DNA from: Myxococcus landrumus
GTDB taxonomy: Bacteria > Myxococcota > Myxococcia > Myxococcales > Myxococcaceae
Length of the DNA stretch: 64,000 bases
Assembly: GCF_017301635.1 (NCBI RefSeq)
Contig: NZ_CP071091.1
Span: forward strand, 8,672,501-8,736,500
Direction: 5' to 3'
The notes below the pieces were generated by a model. The model saw only the letters and a program-made list of their open reading frames with translations, made no database searches and was not told the origin of the DNA. This document shows, in pieces, positions 11,504 to 20,183 of this stretch. Every line of letters begins with the position of its first letter. The stretch's first letter is position 1. A program made the position numbers and the translations under genes.

Positions 11504-12076
11504 CTACCAGCGGATGAGCAGACGGTAGCTGTCGCTGAAGCGCTCCTCCACCGTGATTCGAGGCTGGGCGTTGGCCAGCTCCAGCATGCGCTCGAAGCCA
11601 CCGGCGAAGAGTTCCGGGCGGTTGAAGCGGTCCGGGATGACGAGGCGCCGGCCCCGCTCACCCACGGGCGTCATGGTGACCTCCAGGTCCGCGCGCCCCA
11701 TCATCGCCAGATAGCGGGGGATGCGCTCCACGGCGCGCGCGGGCCCAATCATGGGCAGCGCCACGGCGGCGACCCGGCCCAGCAGCGTCTCCGCGAAACC
11801 ATCGACGAGCGTGCGGCCGACCTGCCGGTGGGCCTCCTCGTCCGTCAACTCCCCGAACACCTCCTGCCGGACGAGCGCGACGGCGCGCTGCCAGAGCAGG
11901 ATGGGGTAGTCCACCTCCGGCTTCCGGATGTCGTAGCCCAGCGCCTCCAGCTCCTGCGCCAGCCGGCCGGAGACCTTCAGGCCCCGCACGAACAGGCCCT
12001 CGAACACGCTCCCCGGGATGCGCGGGAGCGGGGGCTGGGAATGCTCGAGCGGGCGGCGCAAGGGGCTGGGTGTCAT
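11504..12076 (-). CDS. DUF2378 (TIGR02265) myxobacterial paralogous-family protein
   Basis: This 190-residue protein has the hallmarks of the TIGR02265/DUF2378 family, which is expanded in Myxococcales and has no established function. These include VFEGLFVRGLKVSGRLAQELEALGYD, WQRAVALVRQEVFGELTDEEAHRQVGRTLVDGF and a C-terminal FERMLELANAQPRITVEE. The frame extends to 12151, but ATG 12076 has GGGGGAG six bases ahead and is preferred. The family marks the genome as myxobacterial. Upstream lies a divergent intergenic region shared with nfu. Confidence 0.85.
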   Translation of the reverse strand: MTPSPLRRPLEHSQPPLPRIPGSVFEGLFVRGLKVSGRLAQELEALGYDIRKPEVDYPILLWQRAVALVRQEVFGELTDEEAHRQVGRTLVDGFAETLLGRVAAVALPMIGPARAVERIPRYLAMMGRADLEVTMTPVGERGRRLVIPDRFNRPELFAGGFERMLELANAQPRITVEERFSDSYRLLIRW

Positions 12077-12263
12077 GGGCGGCTCCCCCGGGAGCAGAGG
12101 TCCTCGTATCATAGTGAGTTTCTGACTCTGCCGCGAATCCGGGATGTTCAATAAATCCCGACTGGGGGATGAGGGAGGGGAGGGGGCGAAGGGTTTGATT
12201 CCCCGAGGGTCCGGTTGCTAAGGGGCGGCGACCGCCTTACAGGAGAGGACCGAGGAGAACTGC
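12077..12263. promoter_or_regulatory. Divergent intergenic region, DUF2378 gene / nfu
   Basis: These 187 bases separate two divergently transcribed genes and must hold both promoters. An A/T-richer patch lies near 12107-12153. The nfu side ends with GAGGAGAA about 7 bases before its ATG. I cannot assign -10/-35 elements with confidence. Confidence 0.4.
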
Positions 12264-12830
12264 ATGTCGGTGAACATCCAGCTGGAGTGGACCCCCAACC
12301 CGAGCACGCTGAAGTACGTCGTGGACCGACGGCTTCTGGCGGGCGGCGCGGTGAGTATCACGAATCAGGAAGATGCCCAGGCGAAGTCGCCCTTGGCGCG
12401 CAAGCTGATGGACGTGCGCGGCGTGACGGCGGTGATGATTGGGACGAACTTCGTGACGGTGACGAAGGGGGACGAGGGCGAGTGGGACGAGCTGAATGAC
12501 CAGGTGATGGAGACGCTGGATACGCACCTGACGGCGGACCTGCCGGTGGTGGACGAGGCGGCGGTGGCCGCGGCGCGTCAGGTGGTGTCGACGGAAGGTG
12601 GCGGCTCGGTGGAGGCGCGCATCCGGGAGGTGCTGGACGCGGAGATTCGTCCGGCCGTTGCCATGGATGGCGGCGACATCACGCTGGACCGGTTCGAGGA
12701 CGGGATTGTGTACCTGCACATGAAGGGCTCGTGTGCGGGCTGTCCGTCGTCGACGGCGACGCTGAAGATGGGCATCGAGGGGCGCCTGCGGGAGATCATC
12801 CCCGAGGTCGTCGAGGTGGTGTCCGTCTGA
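12264..12830 (+). CDS. Nfu-type iron-sulfur cluster scaffold/carrier
   Basis: The protein has 188 residues: an N-terminal Nfu_N domain (residues 1-85, beginning IQLEWTPNPSTLKYVV) and a C-terminal NifU-like domain (VLDAEIRPAVAMDGGDITL) with the cluster-binding CAGC motif in MKGSCAGCPSS. Two subunits normally share a 4Fe-4S cluster through the paired CxxC motifs and pass it to client enzymes. This Nfu_N plus NifU-C layout is the mitochondrial NFU1/alphaproteobacterial type. The Shine-Dalgarno is GAGGAG. The next gene overlaps its 3' end. Confidence 0.92.
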   Translation: MSVNIQLEWTPNPSTLKYVVDRRLLAGGAVSITNQEDAQAKSPLARKLMDVRGVTAVMIGTNFVTVTKGDEGEWDELNDQVMETLDTHLTADLPVVDEAAVAAARQVVSTEGGGSVEARIREVLDAEIRPAVAMDGGDITLDRFEDGIVYLHMKGSCAGCPSSTATLKMGIEGRLREIIPEVVEVVSV

Positions 12831-13741
12831 GGCGCAACGTCAAGGCATCGCAGGTCCGGCGGGAGCTCCTGCCGGACCAGTCGCAGGCGCTGTTGCGTGA
12901 GCTGCATCTGTTGACGCGCGAGGGGAACCTCAACGCGGATGCGCTGCGCAAGCTCAAGCAGGTCAACCACCTGATGGGGCTGTTGCGTCCGGCGGTGGAG
13001 GACGTGAAGGCGCGTCATCCCGAGCCGGTGATGGTGGATGCGGGCAGTGGCAACGCGTACCTGGGGTTCGTGCTCTACGAGCTGTACTTGAAGGACGCGG
13101 CCGGGGGCTCGTTGGTGTCGGTGGAGGGGCGGCCGGAGCTGACCGAGCGCGCGAAGGGGCGTGCGGAGCGGCTGGGCTTCTCGCGGATGCGCTTCCAGAC
13201 GGCGCACATTGACCAGGCGGAGTATCCGGAGCGCATCCATCTGCTGATGGCGCTGCACGCGTGTGACACGGCCACGGACGACGCGCTCATCGCGGCGGTT
13301 CGCCATGGCGCGGACCACGTGGCGGTGGTGCCGTGCTGTCAGGCGGAGGTGGCCGCGCAGTTGAAGGAGCAGCGCAAGGCGGTGCACGGGAGCATGGGGT
13401 TGCTGTACGCGCACCCGTGGCACCGGCGCGAGTTCGGCTCGCACCTGACGAACGTCATCCGCGCGCTGACGCTGGAGTCCTTCGGCTACCAGGTGACGGT
13501 GACGGAGCTGACGGGGTGGGAGCACTCGTTGAAGAACGAGCTCATCCTGGGGCGGCGGGTGCATCGGGACAATCGCCGCGCGCGGCTCCAGTTGGAGCGG
13601 CTGCTGGCGGAGACGGGTGTGAATCCGAAGCTGACGCGGGAGTTGGGCGTGAAGCCCTCGGCGTCGGTGGGGGAGTTGCCGCCTGTCGAAGCGGAAGAGG
13701 CCGTGGCGTCTGCGGACGTGACGCCTTCCGTGGAGTCGTAG
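12827..13741 (+). CDS. Class I SAM-dependent methyltransferase (Methyltransf_32-like)
   Basis: This is a ~304-residue protein with SAM loop VMVDAGSGNAYLGFVLYEL, ALHACDTATDDAL (motif IV-like acidic loop) and VVPCCQAEVAAQL. That combination is typical of the GSTCD/METTL25-like methyltransferase family, often involved in RNA or protein modification; the substrate here is unknown. The frame has no ATG/GTG/TTG between the nfu stop and the conserved region. The CTG at 12827 overlaps the nfu stop as CTGA and has GAGGTGG ahead. A GTG at 12731 would overlap nfu by 100 bases, and TTG 12893 would lose 22 residues. The start is therefore uncertain; the family call is good. Confidence 0.8.
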   Translation: MRRNVKASQVRRELLPDQSQALLRELHLLTREGNLNADALRKLKQVNHLMGLLRPAVEDVKARHPEPVMVDAGSGNAYLGFVLYELYLKDAAGGSLVSVEGRPELTERAKGRAERLGFSRMRFQTAHIDQAEYPERIHLLMALHACDTATDDALIAAVRHGADHVAVVPCCQAEVAAQLKEQRKAVHGSMGLLYAHPWHRREFGSHLTNVIRALTLESFGYQVTVTELTGWEHSLKNELILGRRVHRDNRRARLQLERLLAETGVNPKLTRELGVKPSASVGELPPVEAEEAVASADVTPSVES

Positions 13742-13747
13742 GCTCGG

Positions 13748-13779
13748 CGCGAGGGGCTGGGGTGGTTTGGCCCCTCGCG
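13748..13779 (+). terminator. Terminator-like hairpin after the methyltransferase
   Basis: CGCGAGGGGC at 13748-13757 pairs perfectly with GCCCCTCGCG at 13770-13779 around a 12-base loop, just after the methyltransferase stop. No long T tract follows, only TGCGAAAA, so it may be a weak terminator or an mRNA 3'-end stabiliser. Confidence 0.65.
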
Positions 13780-13887
13780 TGCGAAAACCCTGACATGTGA
13801 ACCTGGCAACGCTCGCCCGCCTTGTGAGGCATTGGGTCGGGGGGCCTGCCGTGGGCGTCTGGTAATTCCCTCGCATGGGGGGAGTCC

Positions 13888-15225
13888 ATGACGATTCGCT
13901 GGGCAGTGCCGCTGCTCCTGTGGAGTGTGTGTATCGGCTGCACGACCGCGCGGGTCGTGCGTCTGGAGACGGGCCTCGGCTCCATCGAGGTGATGCCTCG
14001 CGAGGAGCCGGGCGCGGAGGTGGGGGCTGCCGAGCTCGACGATGACGAGTTCGAGGAGGTTTTGGAGGAGCTGGCTCAAGACGTGCGCCCGTTCCGCAAT
14101 CCCATGCGGCAGGCGCGTGAAGTCTTTGGTGTCCCCTCGCGCAGCGGGATGTACCGCTATGAGAGCCGCTCTCCTCACCTCATTCCCCAGCGTGGAGGGA
14201 ACGTCGAGGGCTCCCTGCTATTGGAGCTCTACGCGGATGAATCGCTGACTCGCGAGTATGGCCGGTGGTGCGCGGACCGGGACCAGGCGGGGGATTGCCT
14301 GCGCCTGCTGGACGAAGGCCCGCTGTTGGGCAGCGATGGCAAGTACACGCTGGCGCTGGCCATCGCGATGGACTCGGTCTGGGAGGAGACGTCGGAGGCC
14401 TTCGAGGACATGGCGAATCCCCAGGCTCTCACGGCGAGCGTCACCGCCGCCGCGGCGATGTACCTCATGCTCTGGGCCTTGCCGGAGCCCGTCTCCAAGG
14501 GTGTCGCGGCGACCATGACGGCCCTCGCGATTGCCTATCTGGGCGTGGATACGGTGTGGCGCTTGTTGGACGGGTGGCTGACGCTGGTGCGAGAGGTCGG
14601 CCGGGCCACGTCCTTCGAGCAGCTTCACGCGGCGGGAGAGGCCTATGGCGAGGTCCTGGGGGAGAACGCCGCACGTGTCTTCGTGATGCTGGCGACGGCG
14701 GCGATTGGCAGCACGGCGGGGCTGGTCGGGAGGTCGGGATGGCTGCCTGGCTCCGCGCAAGCAGCGCTCGCGGTGGAGTCGCAGGCCGGCTTCCAGTTCG
14801 CGGGGGTGGCCGGAGTGCGGTCTGTCGCGATGACCACGGAGGGGTTCACCATCGCGCTCGCGCCCAACGCCCTGGCGATGGCGAACCGGGGCGTGGGGCG
14901 GGGCGAGAAACACCACATCGCGACGAACAAGAACGATGTCTCGGCCGCGCGAGGAGGACCGTGGACACCCGAGTTCCGGAGGCTCTTCCGACGCGCGGGG
15001 ATGGAGCTGAAGGACCCCGAGAACATCGTTCGTGTCTCGGGCCACAAGGGGCCGCATCCAGAGGAGTACCATCGCTTCGTCTTCAACCGGCTTCAGGGCG
15101 CGCTGGGCAACTGCCGGACGGTGGTAGATTGCAGGAAGGTCCTCACGGAAGAGCTCCGCCTTCTCTCGAGAGAAGCGCAGACGCCAGGAACGCTCATCAA
15201 CCGGTGGGTGACGAAGGGGCAGTGA
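13888..15225 (+). CDS. Sit-like lipoprotein polymorphic toxin with C-terminal AHH-type nuclease domain
   Basis: The product has 445 residues. A hydrophobic signal ends at Cys18 (VCIGC), indicating a lipoprotein. The N-terminal two thirds has acidic and membrane-prone segments (LTASVTAAAAMYLMLWALPEP; a second near VFVMLATAAIGSTAGLV). The C-terminus has KHHIATNKND (H342-H343), then VSGHKGPHPEEYHRF with H386, H390 and H395, as in AHH-superfamily nucleases of polymorphic toxins. Layout and the immunity partner match myxobacterial SitA5/SitA6-type toxins, which move between kin by TraAB-dependent outer-membrane exchange. Nuclease activity is inferred from motifs. GGGGGAG precedes the ATG. By-eye GC of sampled lines is ~65 %, slightly below neighbours. 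Confidence 0.8.
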   Translation: MTIRWAVPLLLWSVCIGCTTARVVRLETGLGSIEVMPREEPGAEVGAAELDDDEFEEVLEELAQDVRPFRNPMRQAREVFGVPSRSGMYRYESRSPHLIPQRGGNVEGSLLLELYADESLTREYGRWCADRDQAGDCLRLLDEGPLLGSDGKYTLALAIAMDSVWEETSEAFEDMANPQALTASVTAAAAMYLMLWALPEPVSKGVAATMTALAIAYLGVDTVWRLLDGWLTLVREVGRATSFEQLHAAGEAYGEVLGENAARVFVMLATAAIGSTAGLVGRSGWLPGSAQAALAVESQAGFQFAGVAGVRSVAMTTEGFTIALAPNALAMANRGVGRGEKHHIATNKNDVSAARGGPWTPEFRRLFRRAGMELKDPENIVRVSGHKGPHPEEYHRFVFNRLQGALGNCRTVVDCRKVLTEELRLLSREAQTPGTLINRWVTKGQ

Positions 15226-15244
15226 GACCGTTGAGGCGACCGCC

Positions 15245-15820
15245 ATGTCGAACCGCGCTCGATACTTCAATCTCCTTCAGGCGATGCCGAACGGGAAGTG
15301 GTCCCTGGGGGAGCCGCTGGACCGCCAGGGCAGGGAACCGGAAGACTTCAAGGAGTTCACGTCAGGACGCCCTTCTCAGCCGAATGGCCGACTGACCATT
15401 CCCGTGGATGAGCCAGGAAGCCGCTTGGACTACAGCACCGCGGGCGTGGGCCTGACTCCCGTGGTCCACGTCCGGGTGGCCACCCTCTTCGCGGAACTCG
15501 CTCCCAACGACGTTCAGCTGATACCCGTGGACATCAAGGGGTGTCCGGACGAGTACCTGATTCTCGTGGCGACCCGGCTTGTCCGGTGCATCGACGACAA
15601 GCGCTCACAGGAAATCCTGCGCTGGAAGCCCGAAGACGAGCGCCCCGACAAACTTGGTCAGTACCGCAGCGTGTACGGCCTGCGGATTGACCGCACGAAG
15701 GTGGGCGACACGAAGGTGTTCCGTCCCTGGGGATGGACCGTCGCGCTCATCGTCACGGAGGACATCAAGACCGCCATGGAGCGCGCGAAGGTCTCTGGCG
15801 CGAAGTTCGAGGAAGTGTGA
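15245..15820 (+). CDS. Imm11-family immunity protein
   Basis: This 191-residue cytosolic protein starts 19 bases after the toxin stop, with GAGG eight bases before its ATG. It carries the Imm11 (DUF1629) core: VQLIPVDIKG, YLILVATRLVRCIDDKRS and GQYRSVYGLRIDRTKVGDTKVFRPWGW. The family is found next to polymorphic toxin genes across Myxococcales and is expected to bind and neutralise the cognate C-terminal toxin in cells of the same kin group. Pairing with the adjacent AHH toxin is inferred from gene order. It ends 9 bases before a convergent gene. Confidence 0.85.
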   Translation: MSNRARYFNLLQAMPNGKWSLGEPLDRQGREPEDFKEFTSGRPSQPNGRLTIPVDEPGSRLDYSTAGVGLTPVVHVRVATLFAELAPNDVQLIPVDIKGCPDEYLILVATRLVRCIDDKRSQEILRWKPEDERPDKLGQYRSVYGLRIDRTKVGDTKVFRPWGWTVALIVTEDIKTAMERAKVSGAKFEEV

Positions 15821-15829
15821 GCGCGGTGC

Positions 15830-17533
15830 TCAGAAGGGTGCGGGGCACTGGAATGTGACAGTGCTCCCGGTCCCCGGATGCTGGAGGGTGAGTGACTCCG
15901 CGTGGAGCATGAGTCGCTCGCCATCTCGCCCGTAGAGTCTGTCTCCGACGATGGGCGCTCCGAGGCCCAGGGGATGGGAGGCATGGACCCGGAGTTGGTG
16001 GGTCCTTCCCGTGAGCGGGAAGAAGGCCACGCGAGTTCGTCCATCACGTCGCTCGAGAACACGCCACTCCGTCACCGCGGGCTTGCCGTGGACGGGGTCG
16101 TGAATCTGCCGAGGCCGGTCATGGAGGTCGACGCGCATCGGGAAGTCGATGCGGCCCTCTTCCCCTCGCACGAGTCCCTCCACCCACGCGACATAGCGCT
16201 TGCTCACCTCGCGATGGACGAACTGGTGTTGCAGTGCCGAGTGCGTCCGCGAGTCGAGCGCCGCGACCAGCAGGCCCGATGTATCCAGGTCCAGGCGGTG
16301 CACGAGGAGCGGGCCCGTGGCCTGAGGATACCGTGCCCGCAGCCGCGTGAGCACCGAGTCACTCAGCGAGGCTTCACGCCCCGGCACGGACAGCAGTCCT
16401 TCGGGCTTGTGGATGACGACGAGCCACGCGTCCTCGAACAGGATGGACAGCTCGCCCGTGGCCGAGGTCGAGGCCGCGACCGGAGGAGAGAACGTCCGAG
16501 GCGGCGCGACCGAAAGTCCTTCCAACATGAACGGGAGCAGGGGCGCGCACTTCTCACGGCATGAGGCGTAGTACGCCCCGCTGACGCGTCCACCCGCGGG
16601 AGGCGGGGCGCCCCACCAGAACTCCGCGAGCGCGAGCGGGCGCAGTCCGTGGACGTACGCATACGCGAAGAGCTTCGGTGCGGCGCAGTCGGCGGCGCCG
16701 GAGGGTGGCTGCCCCTGCTCGAAGAGCTGGCGCAACGGCCGCTGCTCACCGCGCGCACTGGTGATGACGTAGGTGTCATGGATGCGCCGCATGAGCGCAC
16801 GGCTGCCCATCTGTCGCAGCCGGTCCATGGCGCGCAGCCGCCGCTCGATGCGCGCGAGAAGCGGCTCGATTCGCTGTCGCTCTTCCTGTTGGAGCGCCTC
16901 CAACCGGCGACGTTCGGCCTTGTCACCTCGGCTCTCCTGATCCAGCGCGTGGAGCGCGGCCCTGTTCTCCTCTGGAGGAGACACCTGCCCCGTTGTCGCG
17001 GGACGGGTGAGCTCGCTCCTCCGCGCATGGCGCGCCTTGCGCCGAGCCTCATGCTGCTCGCGCATCAGTGCGAGCTCCGACGCATGCCGCTCCGACTGCG
17101 CCGCATGCTCGGCTCGCAACGAGCGCAGCTCAGGTGCGCCCCGCATCGCCACCGCGCGAGCATGCAGGGCCTTCACCATGGCTTCGCCCTCTGGCTCAAT
17201 CCGAGCCCGGGCCTCGCGGTCGAACACAGGAGGGACAAAGCCCGCGACGTCCCACTGTCCCGCGAGCATCCCCGAGAAGGCCCGCAGGAACCCCAGGCTC
17301 CCGTCGAGCAGCCGCACCACGAGCACGCCGAACATCTTCCCGCCCTCGGCGTCCTCCAGCAGGGACGTGGGCAGCCCCGGTGCAACGAACCCGTCGCGCA
17401 GCTCGCGTTGCAGCACCTTCGCGGCCTGTCGCGCCAGCTCCGCGGGGCCCAGCTCATCGAAGGGGCTCGGGAAGCTGCCTCCCTCGTCGGGAGGACGCAT
17501 CTGCGGCTCGAAGCGGGTGACTCGCGCGTCCAC
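15830..17533 (-). CDS. RluA-family RNA pseudouridine synthase with long coiled-coil N-terminus
   Basis: The protein has 567 residues from GTG 17533, which has GGAG five bases upstream. The last ~220 residues are an RluA catalytic domain: VIHKPEGLLSVPG, then LLVHRLDLDTSGLLVAA with the catalytic Asp in HRLDLDTSG, and FFPLTGRTHQLRVHASHPLG. The first ~340 residues include a Glu/Arg-rich coiled coil (about 120-240) and the conserved-looking MRRIHDTYVI and LAEFWWGAPP segments. Similar ~550-residue RluA proteins occur in Vibrio and other proteobacteria. It isomerises uridine in rRNA or tRNA; the target site is unknown. The frame reads on to 18169 antisense to the permease, which I disregard. Confidence 0.88.
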   Translation of the reverse strand: MDARVTRFEPQMRPPDEGGSFPSPFDELGPAELARQAAKVLQRELRDGFVAPGLPTSLLEDAEGGKMFGVLVVRLLDGSLGFLRAFSGMLAGQWDVAGFVPPVFDREARARIEPEGEAMVKALHARAVAMRGAPELRSLRAEHAAQSERHASELALMREQHEARRKARHARRSELTRPATTGQVSPPEENRAALHALDQESRGDKAERRRLEALQQEERQRIEPLLARIERRLRAMDRLRQMGSRALMRRIHDTYVITSARGEQRPLRQLFEQGQPPSGAADCAAPKLFAYAYVHGLRPLALAEFWWGAPPPAGGRVSGAYYASCREKCAPLLPFMLEGLSVAPPRTFSPPVAASTSATGELSILFEDAWLVVIHKPEGLLSVPGREASLSDSVLTRLRARYPQATGPLLVHRLDLDTSGLLVAALDSRTHSALQHQFVHREVSKRYVAWVEGLVRGEEGRIDFPMRVDLHDRPRQIHDPVHGKPAVTEWRVLERRDGRTRVAFFPLTGRTHQLRVHASHPLGLGAPIVGDRLYGRDGERLMLHAESLTLQHPGTGSTVTFQCPAPF

Positions 17534-17595
17534 GGGCTCTCCGGTAGCACGAAACCCATGCCCCCGGTGAGCGGGCCTGGGGGCCGAGCCCTGTC

Positions 17596-18912
17596 CTACT
17601 CGAGCGCGACCTTCCCGTTGGGCCGGCGCTGGAGCCGGTACAGCACGAAGCCGATGCTCAGCGCGATGGCACCCGCGATGAGGTTCTTTCGCTCCGCGCT
17701 CATCGCGAACACGACACACAGCGACGCGGCGGCGATGGGAATCACCGGTCCGCCCGGAATCCGGAACGCATTGGGGGGCTGCTCCAGCTTGCGCCGCAAC
17801 ACGGGCACCGCCACGGCCGTGCCGAAGTACGTCGCCAGCCGGGCCACCACGGAGAGCGTGGCGAGGAACTCGAACGAGCCGGAGAACGCGAGCGGCAGCG
17901 CGATGCCCGTCTGCACCAGAATCGCGACCGCGGGCGTCCGGAAGCGAGGGTGCAGCGTGGCGAGTGCCGCCGGACCAAAGCCGTCCCGCGCCAGCGCATA
18001 GAGATACCGAGGCCCCGCAAGCACCGTGTTGCTGTTGGTGCCGAGGATGGACAGCACCCCGCCCACTGTCATCAACAGTCCGCCCCATCCCCCGAGGAAT
18101 CGCGCGGCCGCATCCGCCAACGGCGTCTTCGCGTCCACGACCCCCGGCAGCGTCCCGAGCGTCACCCACTGCACCGCGGTGTAGATGATGGTGACGACGC
18201 CAATCTGCACCACGAGCGCGAAGGGCACATCGCGGCGGGGATTCTTGAACTCACCCGCAGGGGCCGCCGTGTTCTCGAACCCCGCATACGCGAAGAGCAG
18301 CAGCAGCACGGCCGCGCCCAGGTTGCCATCGGCCTTGGGCGTCACCGACATCGCCAGCGGGGCCGAGACGAAGAAGATGCCCACGCCGATGAAGATGAGC
18401 AGCGGCACCGTCTTCGTCACCGCGAGGAACACCGCCGTGCGAGCGCCGCCCTTCACGCCGAAGATGTTGATGGCGGTGAGCGCGAGCAGCGGAATCGCGA
18501 TGGCCAGGCTCTGTCCCACGCCCTCATTGGCCGCGGGCCACAAGTAGCCCAGCGCCCGGGAGAATCCGACGGACAGTGACGCCACCGACGCGACACGCGC
18601 CAGCCACGTCATCCACCCCACCTGGAACCCCACCAGCTCGCCAAAAGCCTCACGTGTATACAGATACGCGCTGCCAGGCTTGTCGAAGTAGCTGGCCGCT
18701 TCCGCGAAACACAGCACCAGGAGCAACACCGCCAGGCCCGCGAGCACGACGGCCCCCGTGCTCGCCGAGCCCAGGTTCGCGGCCGCCGCCGCGGGCAACA
18801 GATACACACCACTGCCGATGACGTCGTTGATGGAGAAGCCCACCAGCTCCCATCGGGAGACGGCGCGCCGCATTCCAAGGTCTTGGGGGGTCGAATCGCT
18901 ACCAGTCGTCAT
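17596..18912 (-). CDS. APC-superfamily amino acid permease
   Basis: The product has 438 residues with about 12 hydrophobic segments, the usual size for an APC transporter. TM1 has the APC signature GFSINDVIGSGVYLLPA, and other family landmarks are FAEAASYFDKPGSAYLY, LLFAYAGFENTAAPAGEFKNPRRDVPFAL and GTNSNTVLAGPRYLYALARDG. It probably imports an amino acid or polyamine by proton symport; specificity cannot be read from the sequence. It stands between the pseudouridine synthase and the THUMP methyltransferase on the same strand, with gaps of 62 and 87 bases. Confidence 0.9.
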   Translation of the reverse strand: MTTGSDSTPQDLGMRRAVSRWELVGFSINDVIGSGVYLLPAAAAANLGSASTGAVVLAGLAVLLLVLCFAEAASYFDKPGSAYLYTREAFGELVGFQVGWMTWLARVASVASLSVGFSRALGYLWPAANEGVGQSLAIAIPLLALTAINIFGVKGGARTAVFLAVTKTVPLLIFIGVGIFFVSAPLAMSVTPKADGNLGAAVLLLLFAYAGFENTAAPAGEFKNPRRDVPFALVVQIGVVTIIYTAVQWVTLGTLPGVVDAKTPLADAAARFLGGWGGLLMTVGGVLSILGTNSNTVLAGPRYLYALARDGFGPAALATLHPRFRTPAVAILVQTGIALPLAFSGSFEFLATLSVVARLATYFGTAVAVPVLRRKLEQPPNAFRIPGGPVIPIAAASLCVVFAMSAERKNLIAGAIALSIGFVLYRLQRRPNGKVALE

Positions 18913-18999
18913 GGTGGGGTGGGGGAGTCCGGGGTGGACCTGACAGGGAGGTCCACTGGAGCATATGCGGGATGAATCCGCGAATTCAGGGACTCCCGA

Positions 19000-20127
19000 C
19001 TACCCCACCAGCAGCAGCCTGCAACGCAACCCGCCATTGCGCACGGGCAGGCTTCGCGCCCCGGGAAGCGCCAGCGCCTTGAGCAGCGCGGCCTCCTCGG
19101 GAACGAGCAGCGCCGAGCGCCAACCCGCGAAGCGCTCGCGGACCATCGCACCGAGCGCGCGATAGAGCCCCGGCAAGTCCTCACCTTCGCCCAGCCGCTT
19201 GCCATAGGGAGGATTCGCCACCAGCAGGCCAGGGCCTCCCGGTGGTGGCGTCAAGGTGCGCAAGTCCTTGCGCTCCAGCGTCAGCGTCAGCCCCGCGCGC
19301 CGGGCATTCCGCCGCGCCGTCCCCAGCGAGCCCGCGTTGATGTCAAAGCCATACACCGGGGCGCGAGGCTCCGTCAGCGCCTCCGCTTCCGCGCGAGCCT
19401 TGCGCGCGGCCCACGCGCTCGCGTCGAAGCCGGGGAAGGACTCGAACGCGAAGCCGTGCAGCAACCCCGGCGCGCGACGCAGGGACATCCACGCCCCCTC
19501 CACCAGGAACGTGCCAGAGCCGCACATGGGGTCCACCAGCGGCTGCGTGCCGTCATACCCCGCCAGCATCAGGAGGCCCGCGGCGAGCGTCTCGCGCAGC
19601 GGAGCGCGGCTGACTTCCTGCCGATAGCCCCGCCGGTGCAACGGCTCGCCGCTCGTGTCCACGCTCACCGTGAACGTTTCGCCCTCCACGCGAACCAACA
19701 TCACGAGGCCGGAGCCGCCCTCTTCATCGAGCGCTCCCGCTCCCGCCTCCTCCACGGACGACAAGCCCCACGCCTTCGCCGCCGAATTCAGCACGACGTT
19801 CGGCCCCGGCACTCCCGTGCGCTTCAGGCTCACCGCCATCCGGGGCGGCGTGCGTCCATCCCACGCACGCGACACCTCCAACGCACGCAGGCCGCGAATC
19901 AGCGACGCCTCGTCTCCCGCGCGAAACGTCCCCAACCGCAGGAGCACGCGGCTGGCGCTGCGAAGCCGGAGGTTCGCCTCCTGGTGCAACCCGGCGGGGC
20001 CCGAGAGCTCCACGCCCCCGTCCACCAGGCGCGGCCCGAGGCCCAGCGCGGAGCACTCCGCCTCCAGCGCGGTCTCCAGTCCGGGGAGGGTGGAGACGTA
20101 GACTTGTTCTTCAGCGCGAGGAGTCAT
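19000..20127 (-). CDS. THUMP-domain rRNA methyltransferase (RlmL-N/YcbY-like)
   Basis: This 375-residue protein begins with YVSTLPGLETALEAECSALGL and a THUMP RNA-binding region (to ~160), followed by a UPF0020 Rossmann domain. LVDPMCGSGTFLVEGAWMS is the SAM/active region, VYGFDINAGSLGTARRNARRAG follows, and LVANPPYGKRLG is the catalytic NPPY motif of N2-guanine methyltransferases. It resembles the N-terminal half of E. coli RlmKL (23S rRNA m2G2445), without the RlmK part. ATG 20127 was used; ATG 20142 is five codons upstream in frame. Confidence 0.88.
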   Translation of the reverse strand: MTPRAEEQVYVSTLPGLETALEAECSALGLGPRLVDGGVELSGPAGLHQEANLRLRSASRVLLRLGTFRAGDEASLIRGLRALEVSRAWDGRTPPRMAVSLKRTGVPGPNVVLNSAAKAWGLSSVEEAGAGALDEEGGSGLVMLVRVEGETFTVSVDTSGEPLHRRGYRQEVSRAPLRETLAAGLLMLAGYDGTQPLVDPMCGSGTFLVEGAWMSLRRAPGLLHGFAFESFPGFDASAWAARKARAEAEALTEPRAPVYGFDINAGSLGTARRNARRAGLTLTLERKDLRTLTPPPGGPGLLVANPPYGKRLGEGEDLPGLYRALGAMVRERFAGWRSALLVPEEAALLKALALPGARSLPVRNGGLRCRLLLVG

Positions 20128-20183
20128 CACGGGTGGCCCCATTGTCCGTGCTCCGGCGCTGACCGCAATGGCTCATTGCGGAA

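Noticed and set aside
17534..18169. N-terminal extension of the pseudouridine synthase frame
   Set aside because: It runs antisense through the APC permease gene and has a non-protein-like composition; GTG 17533 has a Shine-Dalgarno.
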